DNA of 64,000 nt, taken from Enterococcus caccae ATCC BAA-1240. Its GTDB lineage: Bacteria; Bacillota; Bacilli; Lactobacillales; Enterococcaceae. Shown one piece after another: positions 44,260 through 53,028 of this stretch. The notes under the pieces are model-generated. The model ran no database searches. It was not told the origin of the DNA and was given only the letters and a program-made list of their open reading frames with translations. The position numbers were made by a program, and so were the translations under genes. Within the stretch, counting starts at the first letter, position 1. Each line of letters begins with the position of its first letter. Where the stretch lies: assembly GCF_000407145.1 (NCBI RefSeq), contig NZ_KE136472.1:1035658-1099657 (forward strand). Reading direction: 5' to 3'.

Positions 44260-45096
44260 TTATTCGCTTATTTCATAAGCATAATAGTCAAACAAGGTTT
44301 GTTCTACAAATCCTATTGATTGATAAAGATGATGAGCTATATTGTTCGTAGATTCAACTTCTAAATAAATTTTTTTGGCTTGTTTCTCCAATAATTGTTG
44401 AATAATCTGGCTAAGAATTTTTCTTCCCAAGCCCTGTCCTCGAAAATCTGCTCTTACTACAAAACCGTAGATTCCGTATGAGTTGCCTTCTTTTTCTATT
44501 CTAATACTTGCAATTACATTTTCTTTTTCTTTTAGAACAAGTGTCTTTTTTAAATCTTCCTTGTTTAAAACTTCTTGTTTTTCTGTGAATTCTCCATTCT
44601 CAAGACTAGCTATTGCTTTAGTGTCTTTTTCCCTTGCAGGTTGTAAGCTAATTTCAGATGGCATTGGCATAAATTTATCAATAGCTAACGTCATTGCATA
44701 TTCCGAAAAACGATATTTATACCTGTTCATTTCTTTAACATACGATATAGAAAAGTTATCCTTGCGATCAATAATCCATAAAGTAGTTTGAATGTTTTGC
44801 TCTTTTGTATATTCTATAAGTATTCTATTGATTTGATCAAGAATTGCTCTATCATGCTTTGTAATAATTGTCACTTCAAGTTCTTCCAGATTGAAACTAC
44901 TCATTGCTACATAACCGACTAATTTGTCTGTATCCCAACAAAGTAAGTGGCTTACCTTTTCATGAGACTCTTTAAAAAAACCTAAATCTAATTTGTATTC
45001 AATATTATACCGTAACTGATTTTTTTCTTTTAACCTTTTGACGGCTTCAACTTCTTTTGCACATAATTCTTTTTTTATAATTGGCTTTAGTGTCAT
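44260..45096 (-). CDS. GNAT family N-acetyltransferase
   Basis: A 278-aa protein with a well-preserved C-terminal GNAT domain: the acetyl-CoA loop FVVRADFRGQGLGRKILSQI near residue 212, followed by LEVESTNNIAHHLYQSIGF near 245. The N-terminal 140 residues show a weaker related pattern (DKLVGYVAMSSFNLEELEVT), so it may be a double-GNAT protein. The substrate is unknown. GGAGAGCAG precedes the ATG. It is a single gene with its own terminator. Confidence 0.83.
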   Translation of the reverse strand: MTLKPIIKKELCAKEVEAVKRLKEKNQLRYNIEYKLDLGFFKESHEKVSHLLCWDTDKLVGYVAMSSFNLEELEVTIITKHDRAILDQINRILIEYTKEQNIQTTLWIIDRKDNFSISYVKEMNRYKYRFSEYAMTLAIDKFMPMPSEISLQPAREKDTKAIASLENGEFTEKQEVLNKEDLKKTLVLKEKENVIASIRIEKEGNSYGIYGFVVRADFRGQGLGRKILSQIIQQLLEKQAKKIYLEVESTNNIAHHLYQSIGFVEQTLFDYYAYEISE

Positions 45097-45240
45097 CTGC
45101 TCTCCTTTTTAAATCAATTATATAAGGTGCTTGATAGAAAGACAAGGTGTTTGCCACTATCCCGAAGGCAAAGACAGCAAGAATATACCACGTATGATCA
45201 AACTAGTTGAACGCCTTTTACCTGTTTTTAACACAATTTG
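45097..45240. other. Intergenic region
   Basis: Nothing recognised; it should contain the promoter of the acetyltransferase gene on the minus strand. Confidence 0.3.
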
Positions 45241-45739
45241 CTAATTGCAATCAGTTTTATTATGAAAGTTGCTATTCAATCTGTCGCTGCTTTGAGTTGG
45301 ATTTGTTGTTTCTATACTGATAATTTTACTAGATAATACAGACTCACTTGTTTCATTTGGTATCGTCACTTCGATTAGATTGGCTCTTGCCGTTTTCAAT
45401 TTTTACTCAATAGATGAATCGGATTATTCGCGATATCAGTAATACTCAGATTCGTCAATAATTCAGAACCGTATCCTCTTGTGCCTTTGCGACATTGGAT
45501 GGAACGGATTGTTATTCAAGGCTCCTTTCTTCCGTAGCTTCTGCTGAGCGGTCGGTATCTTTTGAACTGCTAATAGATTGAATCTCACTATTTTCTGTAG
45601 TTGAGGCCAAGTGAGGTTTCATTGTACTAAAAATACGCTCTTGTACATCTGCTTTCATAGAAATAGCCATAATCATAATCATCAGCAAGAAAATAAATAA
45701 GAATATACTGATTTTAACAAATCATTTACCATTCCCCAT
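45241..45739 (-). pseudogene. Decayed gene for a membrane-anchored protein
   Basis: On the minus strand from ATG 45739 (GAGAG at a spacing of about 8) the frame reads MGNGK, then TGA, then a membrane segment FVKISIFLFIFLLMIMIMAI and a soluble part MKADVQERIFSTMKPHLAS, with stops after RSLE and VLNY. Coding-like sequence continues in other frames (SELLTNLSITDIANNPIHLL, then TARANLIEVTIPNETSESVL) to TAG at 45241. The first TGA probably replaced Trp (TGG). At least three stops and two frame changes mean a non-functional remnant. I do not recognise the family. Confidence 0.55.
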
Positions 45740-45920
45740 ACTGTTATCTCTCAATTTTTTAAACGTTTTACTGTCATTTGTTATATAAGGGCTCCTTCTT
45801 ACCGAACATTGATTTGCTCATAACATTTTACGAGGATAACAGTCCAGTTTTCTTGCAAAAAATTATTTTTAGTTTTAAAATTAAATTACAATTGTTATTT
45901 ATTGAATGGAGGAATACGTG

Positions 45921-46472
45921 ATGAAAAAGAAAATCGGATTTTTTGTAGGAAGTTTAAGGAAAGATTCTTATAGTAAAAAAGTAGCAGTTGCTCTTTCTAG
46001 TTTATTCCCAGAAGAATATGAACCTATTTTTATTGATTTACAAGACTTACCCATGTATAACCAAGATTTAGATGATGAAGGAGTACCTCCTGTTGCTTGG
46101 ACTAAATTTAGAGATGAAGTAAAACAACTATCAGGTCTAGTTTTTGTCACACCAGAATATAATCGCTCTGTTCCTGCTGTTTTGAAAAACGCGTTAGATG
46201 TTGGTTCTCGGCCTTACGGTCAAAATGTTTGGGATGGTAAACCAGGCTTAGTCGTCAGTGTATCTCCTGGCGCTTTAAGTGCTTTTGGTGCAAATCATCA
46301 TTTACGTCAATCCTTGGTTTTTCTTAACGTCCCAACTCTTCAGCAACCTGAAGCTTACATTGGAAATATTGCCAATTTGATTAATGAAGATGAAACGATT
46401 GCCGAGAATACGATGAACTTTTTCAAAATAATTATAGATTCTTATCTTGTGTTTTTAGAAAAGAATCGTTGA
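45921..46472 (+). CDS. NADPH-dependent FMN reductase
   Basis: A 183-aa flavodoxin-like reductase. The FMN-phosphate loop is GSLRKDSYSKKVA near residue 10, and the PEYNRSVPAVLKNALDVGSR motif near 74 is typical of the NADPH:FMN reductase/ azoreductase family. It probably reduces FMN, quinones or azo dyes. GGAGG is 7 bases before the ATG at 45921; an ATG at 45906 overlaps that site. It is a single gene followed by a strong terminator. Confidence 0.88.
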   Translation: MKKKIGFFVGSLRKDSYSKKVAVALSSLFPEEYEPIFIDLQDLPMYNQDLDDEGVPPVAWTKFRDEVKQLSGLVFVTPEYNRSVPAVLKNALDVGSRPYGQNVWDGKPGLVVSVSPGALSAFGANHHLRQSLVFLNVPTLQQPEAYIGNIANLINEDETIAENTMNFFKIIIDSYLVFLEKNR

Positions 46473-46483
46473 TTTATATCAAA

Positions 46484-46529
46484 TAGTCTAACCCCCTATT
46501 AAAATGTAGGATTGGGTTAGACTTTTTTT
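46484..46529 (+). terminator. Terminator of the FMN reductase gene
   Basis: AGTCTAACCC and GGGTTAGACT form a perfect 10-bp stem, followed by seven T. Confidence 0.87.
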
Positions 46530-47088
46530 ATATTTCTTCATAGCGAAAACAAGTTGTCGCATGGTCATTGATTAGCCCTGTAGCCTCTATAAAAGCATAA
46601 ATGATCTTACTGCCAACAAACTTAAACCCTCTTTTTTTTAAATCTTTAGTTATTCGATCAGACAACTCATTCGTACTTGGAATTTGTTTTTTACTTTGAT
46701 AAGAGTTTTTCAAGACTTTGTGATTATTAAATCCCCATAAATAATTTGAAAACGAACCAAGCTCCTTTTGAATTTCTAGTACTCTTTTCGCATTAAAAAT
46801 TGTAGCTTCGATCTTTCTGCGATTGCGGATGATATTCGGATTGTGCATTAATTCCTGAATTTTCCGTTCATCATAATTCGCTATCTTTTTTATATTGAAA
46901 TGGTCAAACGCTTCATCAAAGCTGTCTTCTTTATCCAAAATTATTTGCCAACTTAATCCTGCTTGATTGATATCTAAAACCAATTTTCGAAACAAGCGCT
47001 GGTCATCGTATACTGGGACTCCCCAAACTGTATCATGATAGTATTTCATCTTTTCATTTTTTTGTGCCCACGAGCAACGCGTCTTCAT
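46528..47088 (-). CDS. tag: DNA-3-methyladenine glycosylase I
   Basis: A 186-aa repair enzyme that removes 3-methyladenine. It begins KTRCSWAQKNEKMKYYHDTV with the structural Cys, and the catalytic-pocket motif WGVPVYDDQRLFRKLVLDIN near residue 22 and GFKFVGSKIIYAFIEATGLI near 153 are typical of Tag. The zinc ligands (Cys near 4, His near 17 and the C-terminal HATTCFR) are all visible. GGAGGGG precedes the ATG at about 6 bases. It is convergent with the FMN reductase gene and divergent from the GntR operon. Confidence 0.92.
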   Translation of the reverse strand: MKTRCSWAQKNEKMKYYHDTVWGVPVYDDQRLFRKLVLDINQAGLSWQIILDKEDSFDEAFDHFNIKKIANYDERKIQELMHNPNIIRNRRKIEATIFNAKRVLEIQKELGSFSNYLWGFNNHKVLKNSYQSKKQIPSTNELSDRITKDLKKRGFKFVGSKIIYAFIEATGLINDHATTCFRYEEI

Positions 47089-47161
47089 TTTTTCCCCTCC
47101 AGCAACTGACTTTTTATTGATGTATCCCTCCTTTTATTTTAGCAAACTATCAAAAAAAATG

Positions 47162-47190
47162 TTTACAAAACAAACTGTACTATGTATACT
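47162..47190 (+). promoter_or_regulatory. Promoter of the GntR-ABC operon
   Basis: -35 TTTACA (47162-47167), a 17-base spacer and -10 TATACT (47185-47190). The operator palindrome covers the -10 box. Confidence 0.8.
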
Positions 47191-47196
47191 AGTACA
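47176..47196 (+). promoter_or_regulatory. Probable GntR operator
   Basis: Perfect inverted repeat TGTACTA-TGTATAC-TAGTACA overlapping the -10 box of the regulator gene at 47229. The position points to autorepression by the YtrA-type regulator (inference). Confidence 0.75.
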
Positions 47197-47228
47197 CACC
47201 AAACGGATTTTTTAGAAAGGAGATAATT

Positions 47229-47609
47229 ATGGTTTCTATCAATAAAACAAGTAGCAAACCTTACTATGAACAATTAATGTTAGGAATCAAAGAAGACATT
47301 CTAAGCGGACTGTGGCAATCTGGTGACCGTCTTCCTTCCGTTAGAGAAATGGCTCGTCAACTTATGATGAACCCTAATACAGTCAGTAAAGCCTATAAAC
47401 TACTAGAAGCACAAGAAGTTATCGTCACAGTAAAAGGTAAAGGAACCTATGTCAAAAAAATCGATACAGAACTTCGAGATGAATACCAGATTCAAAAAAT
47501 CCAAAAAAAATTTAATGACTTAGTTATTGAAGCTCATTACTTAAACGTTCAAAAAAAAGAAATAAGTCAATGGTTGGATGACAGTTATCAACACTTGAAA
47601 GGAGAATAA
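47229..47609 (+). CDS. GntR family regulator, YtrA type
   Basis: A 126-aa repressor. The winged helix covers residues 1-70 (PYYEQLMLGIKEDILSG; GDRLPSVREMARQLMMNPNT), followed by a short C-terminal helical part instead of a ligand domain, the mark of the YtrA group. Members sit at the head of ABC transporter operons and respond to cell-wall-active compounds. AAAGGAG precedes the ATG at about 7 bases. The ABC ATPase gene starts 2 bases after the stop. Confidence 0.9.
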   Translation: MVSINKTSSKPYYEQLMLGIKEDILSGLWQSGDRLPSVREMARQLMMNPNTVSKAYKLLEAQEVIVTVKGKGTYVKKIDTELRDEYQIQKIQKKFNDLVIEAHYLNVQKKEISQWLDDSYQHLKGE

Positions 47610-47611
47610 AT

Positions 47612-48511
47612 ATGAAAATAGAAAGTTTGGTAAAAAATATTGATCAACGAGTAATTCTAAATGACATTAATTTAACGTTGAATCCAGGAGAAATCACTGG
47701 CTTGATCGGTCGAAACGGTTCTGGTAAAACCACATTCTTTCGATCGATTGCTGGTCATTATGAGCTAGATCATGGAAAAATTTTTATCGACCAAGAGGAT
47801 ATTCAGTCAAATAAGATACTCAAACAAAAAATCTTTTATATTGATGAACAATACAATTTTCTTTCAAATTATACTCTAAATAAATTGCTCGTCTTCTATC
47901 AAAATGCCTATGCAGGTTTTAATAAAGAAAAGTATTTAAGTTTAACTAAGAAAAATAATCTAAATCCTAGTTTCAAATATCGTTCAATGTCAAAAGGCAT
48001 GCAGGGTCTTTACAAAATGATTTTAGCGATCTGTTCAAATGCTGAATATCTTTTCTTAGATGAACCTTTGGATGGGTTAGACCTTATTGTCAAAAAAAAT
48101 GTTTTAGGTATTCTTTTAGATGATGTCAGCGAAAATCATCGCTCGATCATCATCTCTTCGCATAATTTAAATGAGTTAGAAAGTATTATTGATCGTGCAT
48201 TGATTCTAAAGAAAAATCAGATTCAATTTGATTATCATTTAGAAGTATTAAGAGAAAATGCACGTAAAATCCAAATGGTTTTTAAAACAAAAAAAGTTCC
48301 ACAACTGATTAAAGAAAACAGCCGTTTGCTTCATTTTCAAGGACGTGTTGTCACAGCGATTTTTGAACATTATACAGATGAACTAAAGAAAGCTATTCAA
48401 GCTGAACAACCTATTTTATTCGAAGAACTGCCTTTAACATTAGAAGATGTGTTTGAAGTAAATTTAGCTCACGATGAATCGAACGACTGTTTACAAGGAG
48501 AATCTGTATGA
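47612..48511 (+). CDS. ABC transporter ATP-binding protein
   Basis: A 299-aa ATPase. Walker A GRNGSGKTT is near residue 34, the signature region YRSMSKGMQGLYKMILAICS near 127 and Walker B LFLDEPLDGLD near 150, with the switch His in IISSHNLNELE near 188. The C-terminal 80 residues are an extra domain common in multidrug or peptide exporters. The signature differs from LSGGQ but matches the YtrB-like LSKG form. It overlaps the permease gene by 4 bases; export of a peptide or antibiotic is likely, the substrate is not known. Confidence 0.9.
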   Translation: MKIESLVKNIDQRVILNDINLTLNPGEITGLIGRNGSGKTTFFRSIAGHYELDHGKIFIDQEDIQSNKILKQKIFYIDEQYNFLSNYTLNKLLVFYQNAYAGFNKEKYLSLTKKNNLNPSFKYRSMSKGMQGLYKMILAICSNAEYLFLDEPLDGLDLIVKKNVLGILLDDVSENHRSIIISSHNLNELESIIDRALILKKNQIQFDYHLEVLRENARKIQMVFKTKKVPQLIKENSRLLHFQGRVVTAIFEHYTDELKKAIQAEQPILFEELPLTLEDVFEVNLAHDESNDCLQGESV

Positions 48512-49677
48512 ATAAACAATTAATGACGATTTTAAAAAAACGCTATGGGCTTGTATTAGTTATTACGAGTCTCTCAATTATATTGTTCTACGGCTATAAT
48601 GGTATCAATGATGTTAATCATTGGAAGACTACAGAGAAGTATTACAACTCCGAGCAATATACGAAAGATTTGGAAAAAATTTCAGAGCATGATGACCCAA
48701 GATATCAAGGCTTATCACTCAATGAACGTAAAAAATTAAATGAAGAAGAAGGATTGAGTTTATTTTATCAAACAAATGCCTATGATGACTCTGGAAAATT
48801 AATTACTGATCCTAAAAACTATAATCCCTACTTTACGATCTATTTCAATGAGAACCCACTTCTTCTGCTCGCGATTATTGTAGCAATTGGCTTCTTTATG
48901 TTTTTTGTTGATTTGAAAACTTCATTCAATGAGTTTCTTTTTTCATTAGGTGTTTCCAAACGTAGGATTTATTTTTCAAAGTTTGCTCTGATTTCAGTCC
49001 CTATATTAACTAGCTTACTTTTAGGTAAAATACTATTTGTCAGCATTATTACAACGGGTATTCCAGCTGAATATGTCAATATTAGCATAATGGAATTAGT
49101 AGCAAATGTTTTAGCTAGTTGGACGACGTACATGTTTTATTTCTTTATTGCGGCGTTTATTGGTTTAGTGACAGGTAATATAATTTTAGGTCCCCTTACA
49201 GTATTTGGTTTTTGTATATCGTTCGAATTTTTCATTACAGCAGTTGTCAATGCTTGGTATTATTTTACCAAGACAACATCAGATTACTTTATAACAAATA
49301 AATTTTTTGTATATACTGTAACAAAAGAGCCTATCTCTGCACTTCCTATCACTCTGGCAGTTATCGTTTCCCTGCTTTTGTTTGTTTCAGGTTCCTATTT
49401 GTTCTCTACCCTTACGCTGGAGAACAAAGGAAAATATTTACTGTTTGATACACTTAAAATACCAGTCATTATCGCCATGACAATTTATGTTCCACTTGTG
49501 CTTGTATTCAGCCATGGATATTATAATTATGAAACCGGCGCTTCTCCAATTCCTAGTTTATTAATTTATGGCATAATCACTGCTTTGATTGGAAGTTATC
49601 TTGTTTTAAAAAAAGAAATCCATGAGTTGATCAATCGAGCAAAACAAATGAACAATACTAGCAATGTGAAGTCCTAG
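48508..49677 (+). CDS. ABC transporter permease
   Basis: A 389-aa membrane protein with about six or seven hydrophobic segments: one near residues 15-30, then after a long extracellular loop (about 30-115, polar with many Asn/Tyr/Lys) segments at about 120, 155, 200, 235, 290 and 335. The loop and the ABC2-like arrangement fit an exporter subunit as in the YtrC/D group. It is the third gene of the gntR operon and begins with a 4-base overlap. No further subunit follows, so the complex is probably a homodimeric permease with the ATPase. Confidence 0.85.
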   Translation: MNKQLMTILKKRYGLVLVITSLSIILFYGYNGINDVNHWKTTEKYYNSEQYTKDLEKISEHDDPRYQGLSLNERKKLNEEEGLSLFYQTNAYDDSGKLITDPKNYNPYFTIYFNENPLLLLAIIVAIGFFMFFVDLKTSFNEFLFSLGVSKRRIYFSKFALISVPILTSLLLGKILFVSIITTGIPAEYVNISIMELVANVLASWTTYMFYFFIAAFIGLVTGNIILGPLTVFGFCISFEFFITAVVNAWYYFTKTTSDYFITNKFFVYTVTKEPISALPITLAVIVSLLLFVSGSYLFSTLTLENKGKYLLFDTLKIPVIIAMTIYVPLVLVFSHGYYNYETGASPIPSLLIYGIITALIGSYLVLKKEIHELINRAKQMNNTSNVKS

Positions 49678-49700
49678 TTTTACATTACTAGTAAAAAAGT

Positions 49701-49763
49701 GAGTGAGATATAACTCTTCGAGTCATATCCCACTCTCGTGTAATCTGGATAAACGGTTGAAAC
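49701..49763 (+). repeat. Composite palindromic repeat, copy 1
   Basis: A hairpin GAGTGAGATATAACTC - TTC - GAGTCATATCCCACTC (49701-49735) is followed by AATCTGGATAAACGGTTGAA (49742-49761). The same two parts recur at 55595-55658 (inverted) and 56917-56970. Confidence 0.7.
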
Positions 49764-49904
49764 AGAAGCACTCCCTTCGGAAATAAGTTGAAATTACTGT
49801 GACACACAACGAGGCACGAATTGATGCTTTCTCGCTAAAGGCTCGTCGCAGATAAATATTGTTGCACAGTACCTACTTGGTTCTCGGGATGAAACACTTC
49901 TGAT

Positions 49905-49952
49905 ATGCCCCAAAAGTTGTATATGAAAAATACAATTTTTTTGGGGTATTTT
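49905..49952 (+). terminator. Terminator near the end of ffh
   Basis: CCCCAAAA-TTGTAT and ATACAA-TTTTGGGG pair around ATGAAAA, followed by TATTTTTT on the plus strand. It could end the ABC operon transcript and shield ffh. Confidence 0.65.
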
Positions 49953-49957
49953 TTATA

Positions 49958-51376
49958 TTATTTTTTCTTCTTTTTCTTCTTCTTGTTTTTCTTCACCATA
50001 CGGTTCATAGCCATTTTACCGAGTTTGCCCTTAATACCGCCACCAAGCATTTGATCCATACCTGGAATATCCATATTTCCTTTAGACATTTGCTGCATCA
50101 TTTTTTTTGATTCTTTGAATTGTTTGATCATACGGTTAACTTCGACCACATTATTTCCCGAACCAGCAGCGATTCGGCGACGGCGACTTGGATTTAACAA
50201 ATCTGGATTTTCTCTTTCAGCTGGTGTCATTGAAAGTACCATTGCTTTTTTACGAGCTACATCTTTTGGATCGACTTTTACATTTTCTAACCCAGGCATA
50301 TTATTCATACCAGGAATCATTTTCAGTAGATCTTCAATTGGTCCCATCCCCATGACTTGATCGAGTTGCTCAATAAAATCATTAAAATCAAAGCTATTTT
50401 CCTTCATTTTTACTGCAAGTTCTTCGGCTTTTTTCTCATCATAATCTTGTTGGGCTTTTTCAATCAGGGTCAGCATGTCCCCCATACCTAAAATACGGCT
50501 GGACATACGATCTGGATGGAATATTTCTAAATCTGTTAGTTTTTCACCAGAACCAATAAATTTAATTGGTGCGCCCGTTACAGAACGAATAGAAAGCGCA
50601 GCACCGCCACGTGTGTCTCCATCAAGTTTCGTGATGACAACCCCGGAGATTCCTAATTGCTGATTAAAACTATCAGCAACATTAACAGCATCTTGTCCAG
50701 TCATCGCATCAACAACAAGCAAGATATCATCGGGTTGAGCGATTTCTTTGATTTGCTTTAACTCATCCATCAGCGTTTCATCAATATGCAGACGACCTGC
50801 CGTATCAATCAACACGTAATCATTTTTCTTCTCTTTTGCTCGCTCCATCCCTTGCCGAACGATTTCAACAGGACTAGTTTCAGTTCCCATATCGAAAACA
50901 GGAACATCTAATTGTTGTCCTAATACCTTTAACTGATCGATCGCAGCTGGACGATAGACATCGGCCGCAATCATCAATGGGCGTGCATTTTCAGTCTTGA
51001 TTAAGTGATTTGCCAACTTACCGCCAAAAGTTGTTTTACCAGCACCTTGTAACCCAACCATCATGATTACAGTTGGAATGCGTTCTGACTTGTTCAAGCC
51101 AACGGTTTCTGTTCCAAGTGTAGCCGTTAATTCTTCATCAACGATTTTAACGATTTGTTGCGCTGGTGACAAACTTTCAAGAACTTCCACACCAACTGCA
51201 CGTTCGCGTACACGTTTTGTAAAATCTTTGACTACTTGTAAATTTACGTCGGCTTCTAATAATGCCAAACGAATTTCTCTCATCATTTCTTTTACGTCAG
51301 CTTCTGATACTTTTCCTTTACGACGTAATTTGCTCATTGCCTGTTGTAGGCGATCTGTTAAACTTTCAAAAGCCAT
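49958..51376 (-). CDS. ffh: Signal recognition particle protein Ffh
   Basis: A 472-aa SRP GTPase for membrane and secreted proteins. The NG domain has GLQGAGKTT near residue 108, the GTPase motifs DTAGRL near 190 and TKLDGDTRGG near 247; the M domain (about 300-450) is rich in Met with GMGPIEDLLKMIPGM and the RNA-binding SRRRRIAAGSG. The C-terminus ends in nine consecutive Lys, which I consider a natural basic tail. It follows ylxM after 4 bases. Confidence 0.97.
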   Translation of the reverse strand: MAFESLTDRLQQAMSKLRRKGKVSEADVKEMMREIRLALLEADVNLQVVKDFTKRVRERAVGVEVLESLSPAQQIVKIVDEELTATLGTETVGLNKSERIPTVIMMVGLQGAGKTTFGGKLANHLIKTENARPLMIAADVYRPAAIDQLKVLGQQLDVPVFDMGTETSPVEIVRQGMERAKEKKNDYVLIDTAGRLHIDETLMDELKQIKEIAQPDDILLVVDAMTGQDAVNVADSFNQQLGISGVVITKLDGDTRGGAALSIRSVTGAPIKFIGSGEKLTDLEIFHPDRMSSRILGMGDMLTLIEKAQQDYDEKKAEELAVKMKENSFDFNDFIEQLDQVMGMGPIEDLLKMIPGMNNMPGLENVKVDPKDVARKKAMVLSMTPAERENPDLLNPSRRRRIAAGSGNNVVEVNRMIKQFKESKKMMQQMSKGNMDIPGMDQMLGGGIKGKLGKMAMNRMVKKNKKKKKKKK

Positions 51377-51380
51377 AATC

Positions 51381-51719
51381 TCATTCCTCTACTTCTTGTA
51401 TTTGTTCTATATACTGGGTAATCGTTGTATCTTTTGGGTAGGTTTCTTTCACGTAAGTTTTTAGTGTATCTAATAATTCGCCACGCACGACATAATCAGA
51501 AAATAGATGTAATTTTTTTTCGTATTCTTCTAAAATTTTTTCTGTCCGTTTGATATTATCATATACTGCTTGGCGGCTGATATCATATTCTTCGGCAATT
51601 TCCCCCAGCGAAAAATCATCAGCGTAGTACATCTCCATATAATTCATTTGTTTTTCTGTCAACAAAGTGGAGTAAAATTCAAACAAGGCGTTCATTCGAT
51701 TGGTCTTTTCAATTTCCAT
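51381..51719 (-). CDS. ylxM: YlxM family DNA-binding protein
   Basis: A 112-aa helix-turn-helix protein of the YlxM/sigma-4-like family ([20 protein letters not shown], about 37-56). In streptococci it interacts with the SRP pathway and stimulates Ffh GTPase (reported for S. mutans). AGGAG supports the ATG at 51719; the frame extends to 51740 with TTG but without a site. The ylxM-ffh order with a 4-base gap is typical. Confidence 0.9.
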   Translation of the reverse strand: MEIEKTNRMNALFEFYSTLLTEKQMNYMEMYYADDFSLGEIAEEYDISRQAVYDNIKRTEKILEEYEKKLHLFSDYVVRGELLDTLKTYVKETYPKDTTITQYIEQIQEVEE

Positions 51720-51783
51720 AGTTGTTGCTCCTATCTTCAATCCCTTTTAGGTTACCGATTTCAGCGTGATTAGTCAATAGTTC

Positions 51784-52413
51784 TTATTGAATTTCAAGGA
51801 TTTTCTCAAAAGATTCAATCAATCGATCGTAATAACTCTGAGCATTTGCACAAAAATCTTTTTTAGAGAAATATTCTTCTATTATTTCTTGTTGACCATT
51901 TTTTTGAGTAACACCCTTTAAAATAGCTTCCGCGCTTGGATTCTCGAATAGTTCTTTTAAAGTAGACAAAGGAACTGAAAATATACAGGACACTTCTTCC
52001 TCTTGTAAATAAAAATCACCTAATAAGAGCTCTTGATCAACCAAATAAACATTTGTAAACTCATTATCAATAAAATTCTCCAAAGCAATTTCAACTGGAA
52101 AAACACCAAGGAATTGAGCCTGATCGATTGAAACATCAATACCCAATTCTTCCTTTACTTCTCTAAAACCATCGATCACAGTTTCTTCAGCTAACAAATG
52201 TCCAGCCGCAGTAATATCCAATTGGTTGGGAAAATCTTTCTTTTGCGACGCACGTTTTTGAAAGTAAACAATCAATTCATGCTCTTTTATTGTGTAAAAC
52301 CAACAATGGAATGTTTCATGCCAAAATCCTTGGGAATGAATAACTTGTCTGGTTGCAGTGCTAATTTGCTGATAGTTATGGTCAAAAATTTTTAGTACTT
52401 CATTCTCAGCCAT
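51784..52413 (-). CDS. Nudix hydrolase, IPP isomerase-like
   Basis: A 209-aa protein with an N-terminal part like the small Nudix/IDI-like group: FDHNYQQISTATRQVIHSQG then HCWFYTIKEHELIVYFQKRA. The Nudix box AAGHLLAEETVIDGFREVKE starts near residue 69 and continues with ELGIDV, with the usual REVKEELG. The substrate is unknown; proteins of this form act on diphosphates. The ATG is supported by GAGATG only weakly. It directly precedes nothing on the same strand except ylxM after 64 bases, and the DUF523 gene lies 2 bases upstream, so the two are probably cotranscribed. Confidence 0.82.
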   Translation of the reverse strand: MAENEVLKIFDHNYQQISTATRQVIHSQGFWHETFHCWFYTIKEHELIVYFQKRASQKKDFPNQLDITAAGHLLAEETVIDGFREVKEELGIDVSIDQAQFLGVFPVEIALENFIDNEFTNVYLVDQELLLGDFYLQEEEVSCIFSVPLSTLKELFENPSAEAILKGVTQKNGQQEIIEEYFSKKDFCANAQSYYDRLIESFEKILEIQ

Positions 52414-52415
52414 CT

Positions 52416-52883
52416 CTATTTTTCACAACCAATCAGTGTTTGCCAATCACTTTGTGAAACCACATTAAGCCCTTTGGAAATAAAATAAGCCGTTGCAACA
52501 CCTGGACCCTTTCGACGATTTCCAGAAAATGTCCCATCATAAATCCCATTGCTTCCGCATGACGGACTATTTTCTTTTAAAATGATGGTTGTAATATTGT
52601 ATTCTACTAATTTTTGATAGGCGGTGACTGCTCCTTGTTTGAACATGTCAGTCATATCTTCTCCTGTATTCGTAATAACTTTCGCTTGGTCATTCCAAAC
52701 ATCAAATCCGTCTCCACCTATAATCTCAGCAGGATCGCGCGGAATCGGTAAACCACCTAAAACTTCTGGACAAACAAGCATTGCTTGACCATTCTCTACT
52801 AATTTTTTTAAAGCAGGAATTTCTTTAGCTTGACCATCATAGCGACAACAAATCCCACCAAGACATGCGCTGATTCCAATCAT
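52416..52883 (-). CDS. DUF523 family protein
   Basis: A 155-aa protein of the DUF523 family. The N-terminal motif ISACLGGICCRYDGQAK (residues 4-20) and the central LKENSPSCGSNGIYDGTFSG near 101 contain the conserved cysteines, which suggest a metal or sulfur chemistry. In other bacteria it occurs alone or fused to DUF1722. The function is unknown. It starts with the ATG at 52883, with GGGAAG upstream. It diverges from the phoP gene and is followed by the Nudix gene after 2 bases. Confidence 0.85.
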   Translation of the reverse strand: MIGISACLGGICCRYDGQAKEIPALKKLVENGQAMLVCPEVLGGLPIPRDPAEIIGGDGFDVWNDQAKVITNTGEDMTDMFKQGAVTAYQKLVEYNITTIILKENSPSCGSNGIYDGTFSGNRRKGPGVATAYFISKGLNVVSQSDWQTLIGCEK

Positions 52884-53028
52884 ATACTTCCCTCATTTCA
52901 ATCTTTACTATTATACCATTTCTTTAGCTTTGAAAGTAGTTTTAGAAACACTCCATAAAGTTTTTGATCACTGAGAAACTGTGCTAAAATAATCTTGTGT
53001 TTATTTCGTATTATAAGGAGCCAAATAG

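Larger units (their letters stand above)
49678..49957. other. Intergenic region with repeat copy and terminator
   Basis: No gene. It contains the first copy of a composite palindromic repeat (49701-49763) and a plus-strand terminator near 49905-49952. The middle part (49764-49904) holds nothing recognised. Confidence 0.5.

Noticed and set aside
49958-50010. Poly-Lys C-terminus of Ffh as frameshift artefact
   Set aside because: The frame remains open to a normal stop and the M domain is complete; basic tails on Ffh are common in this group.
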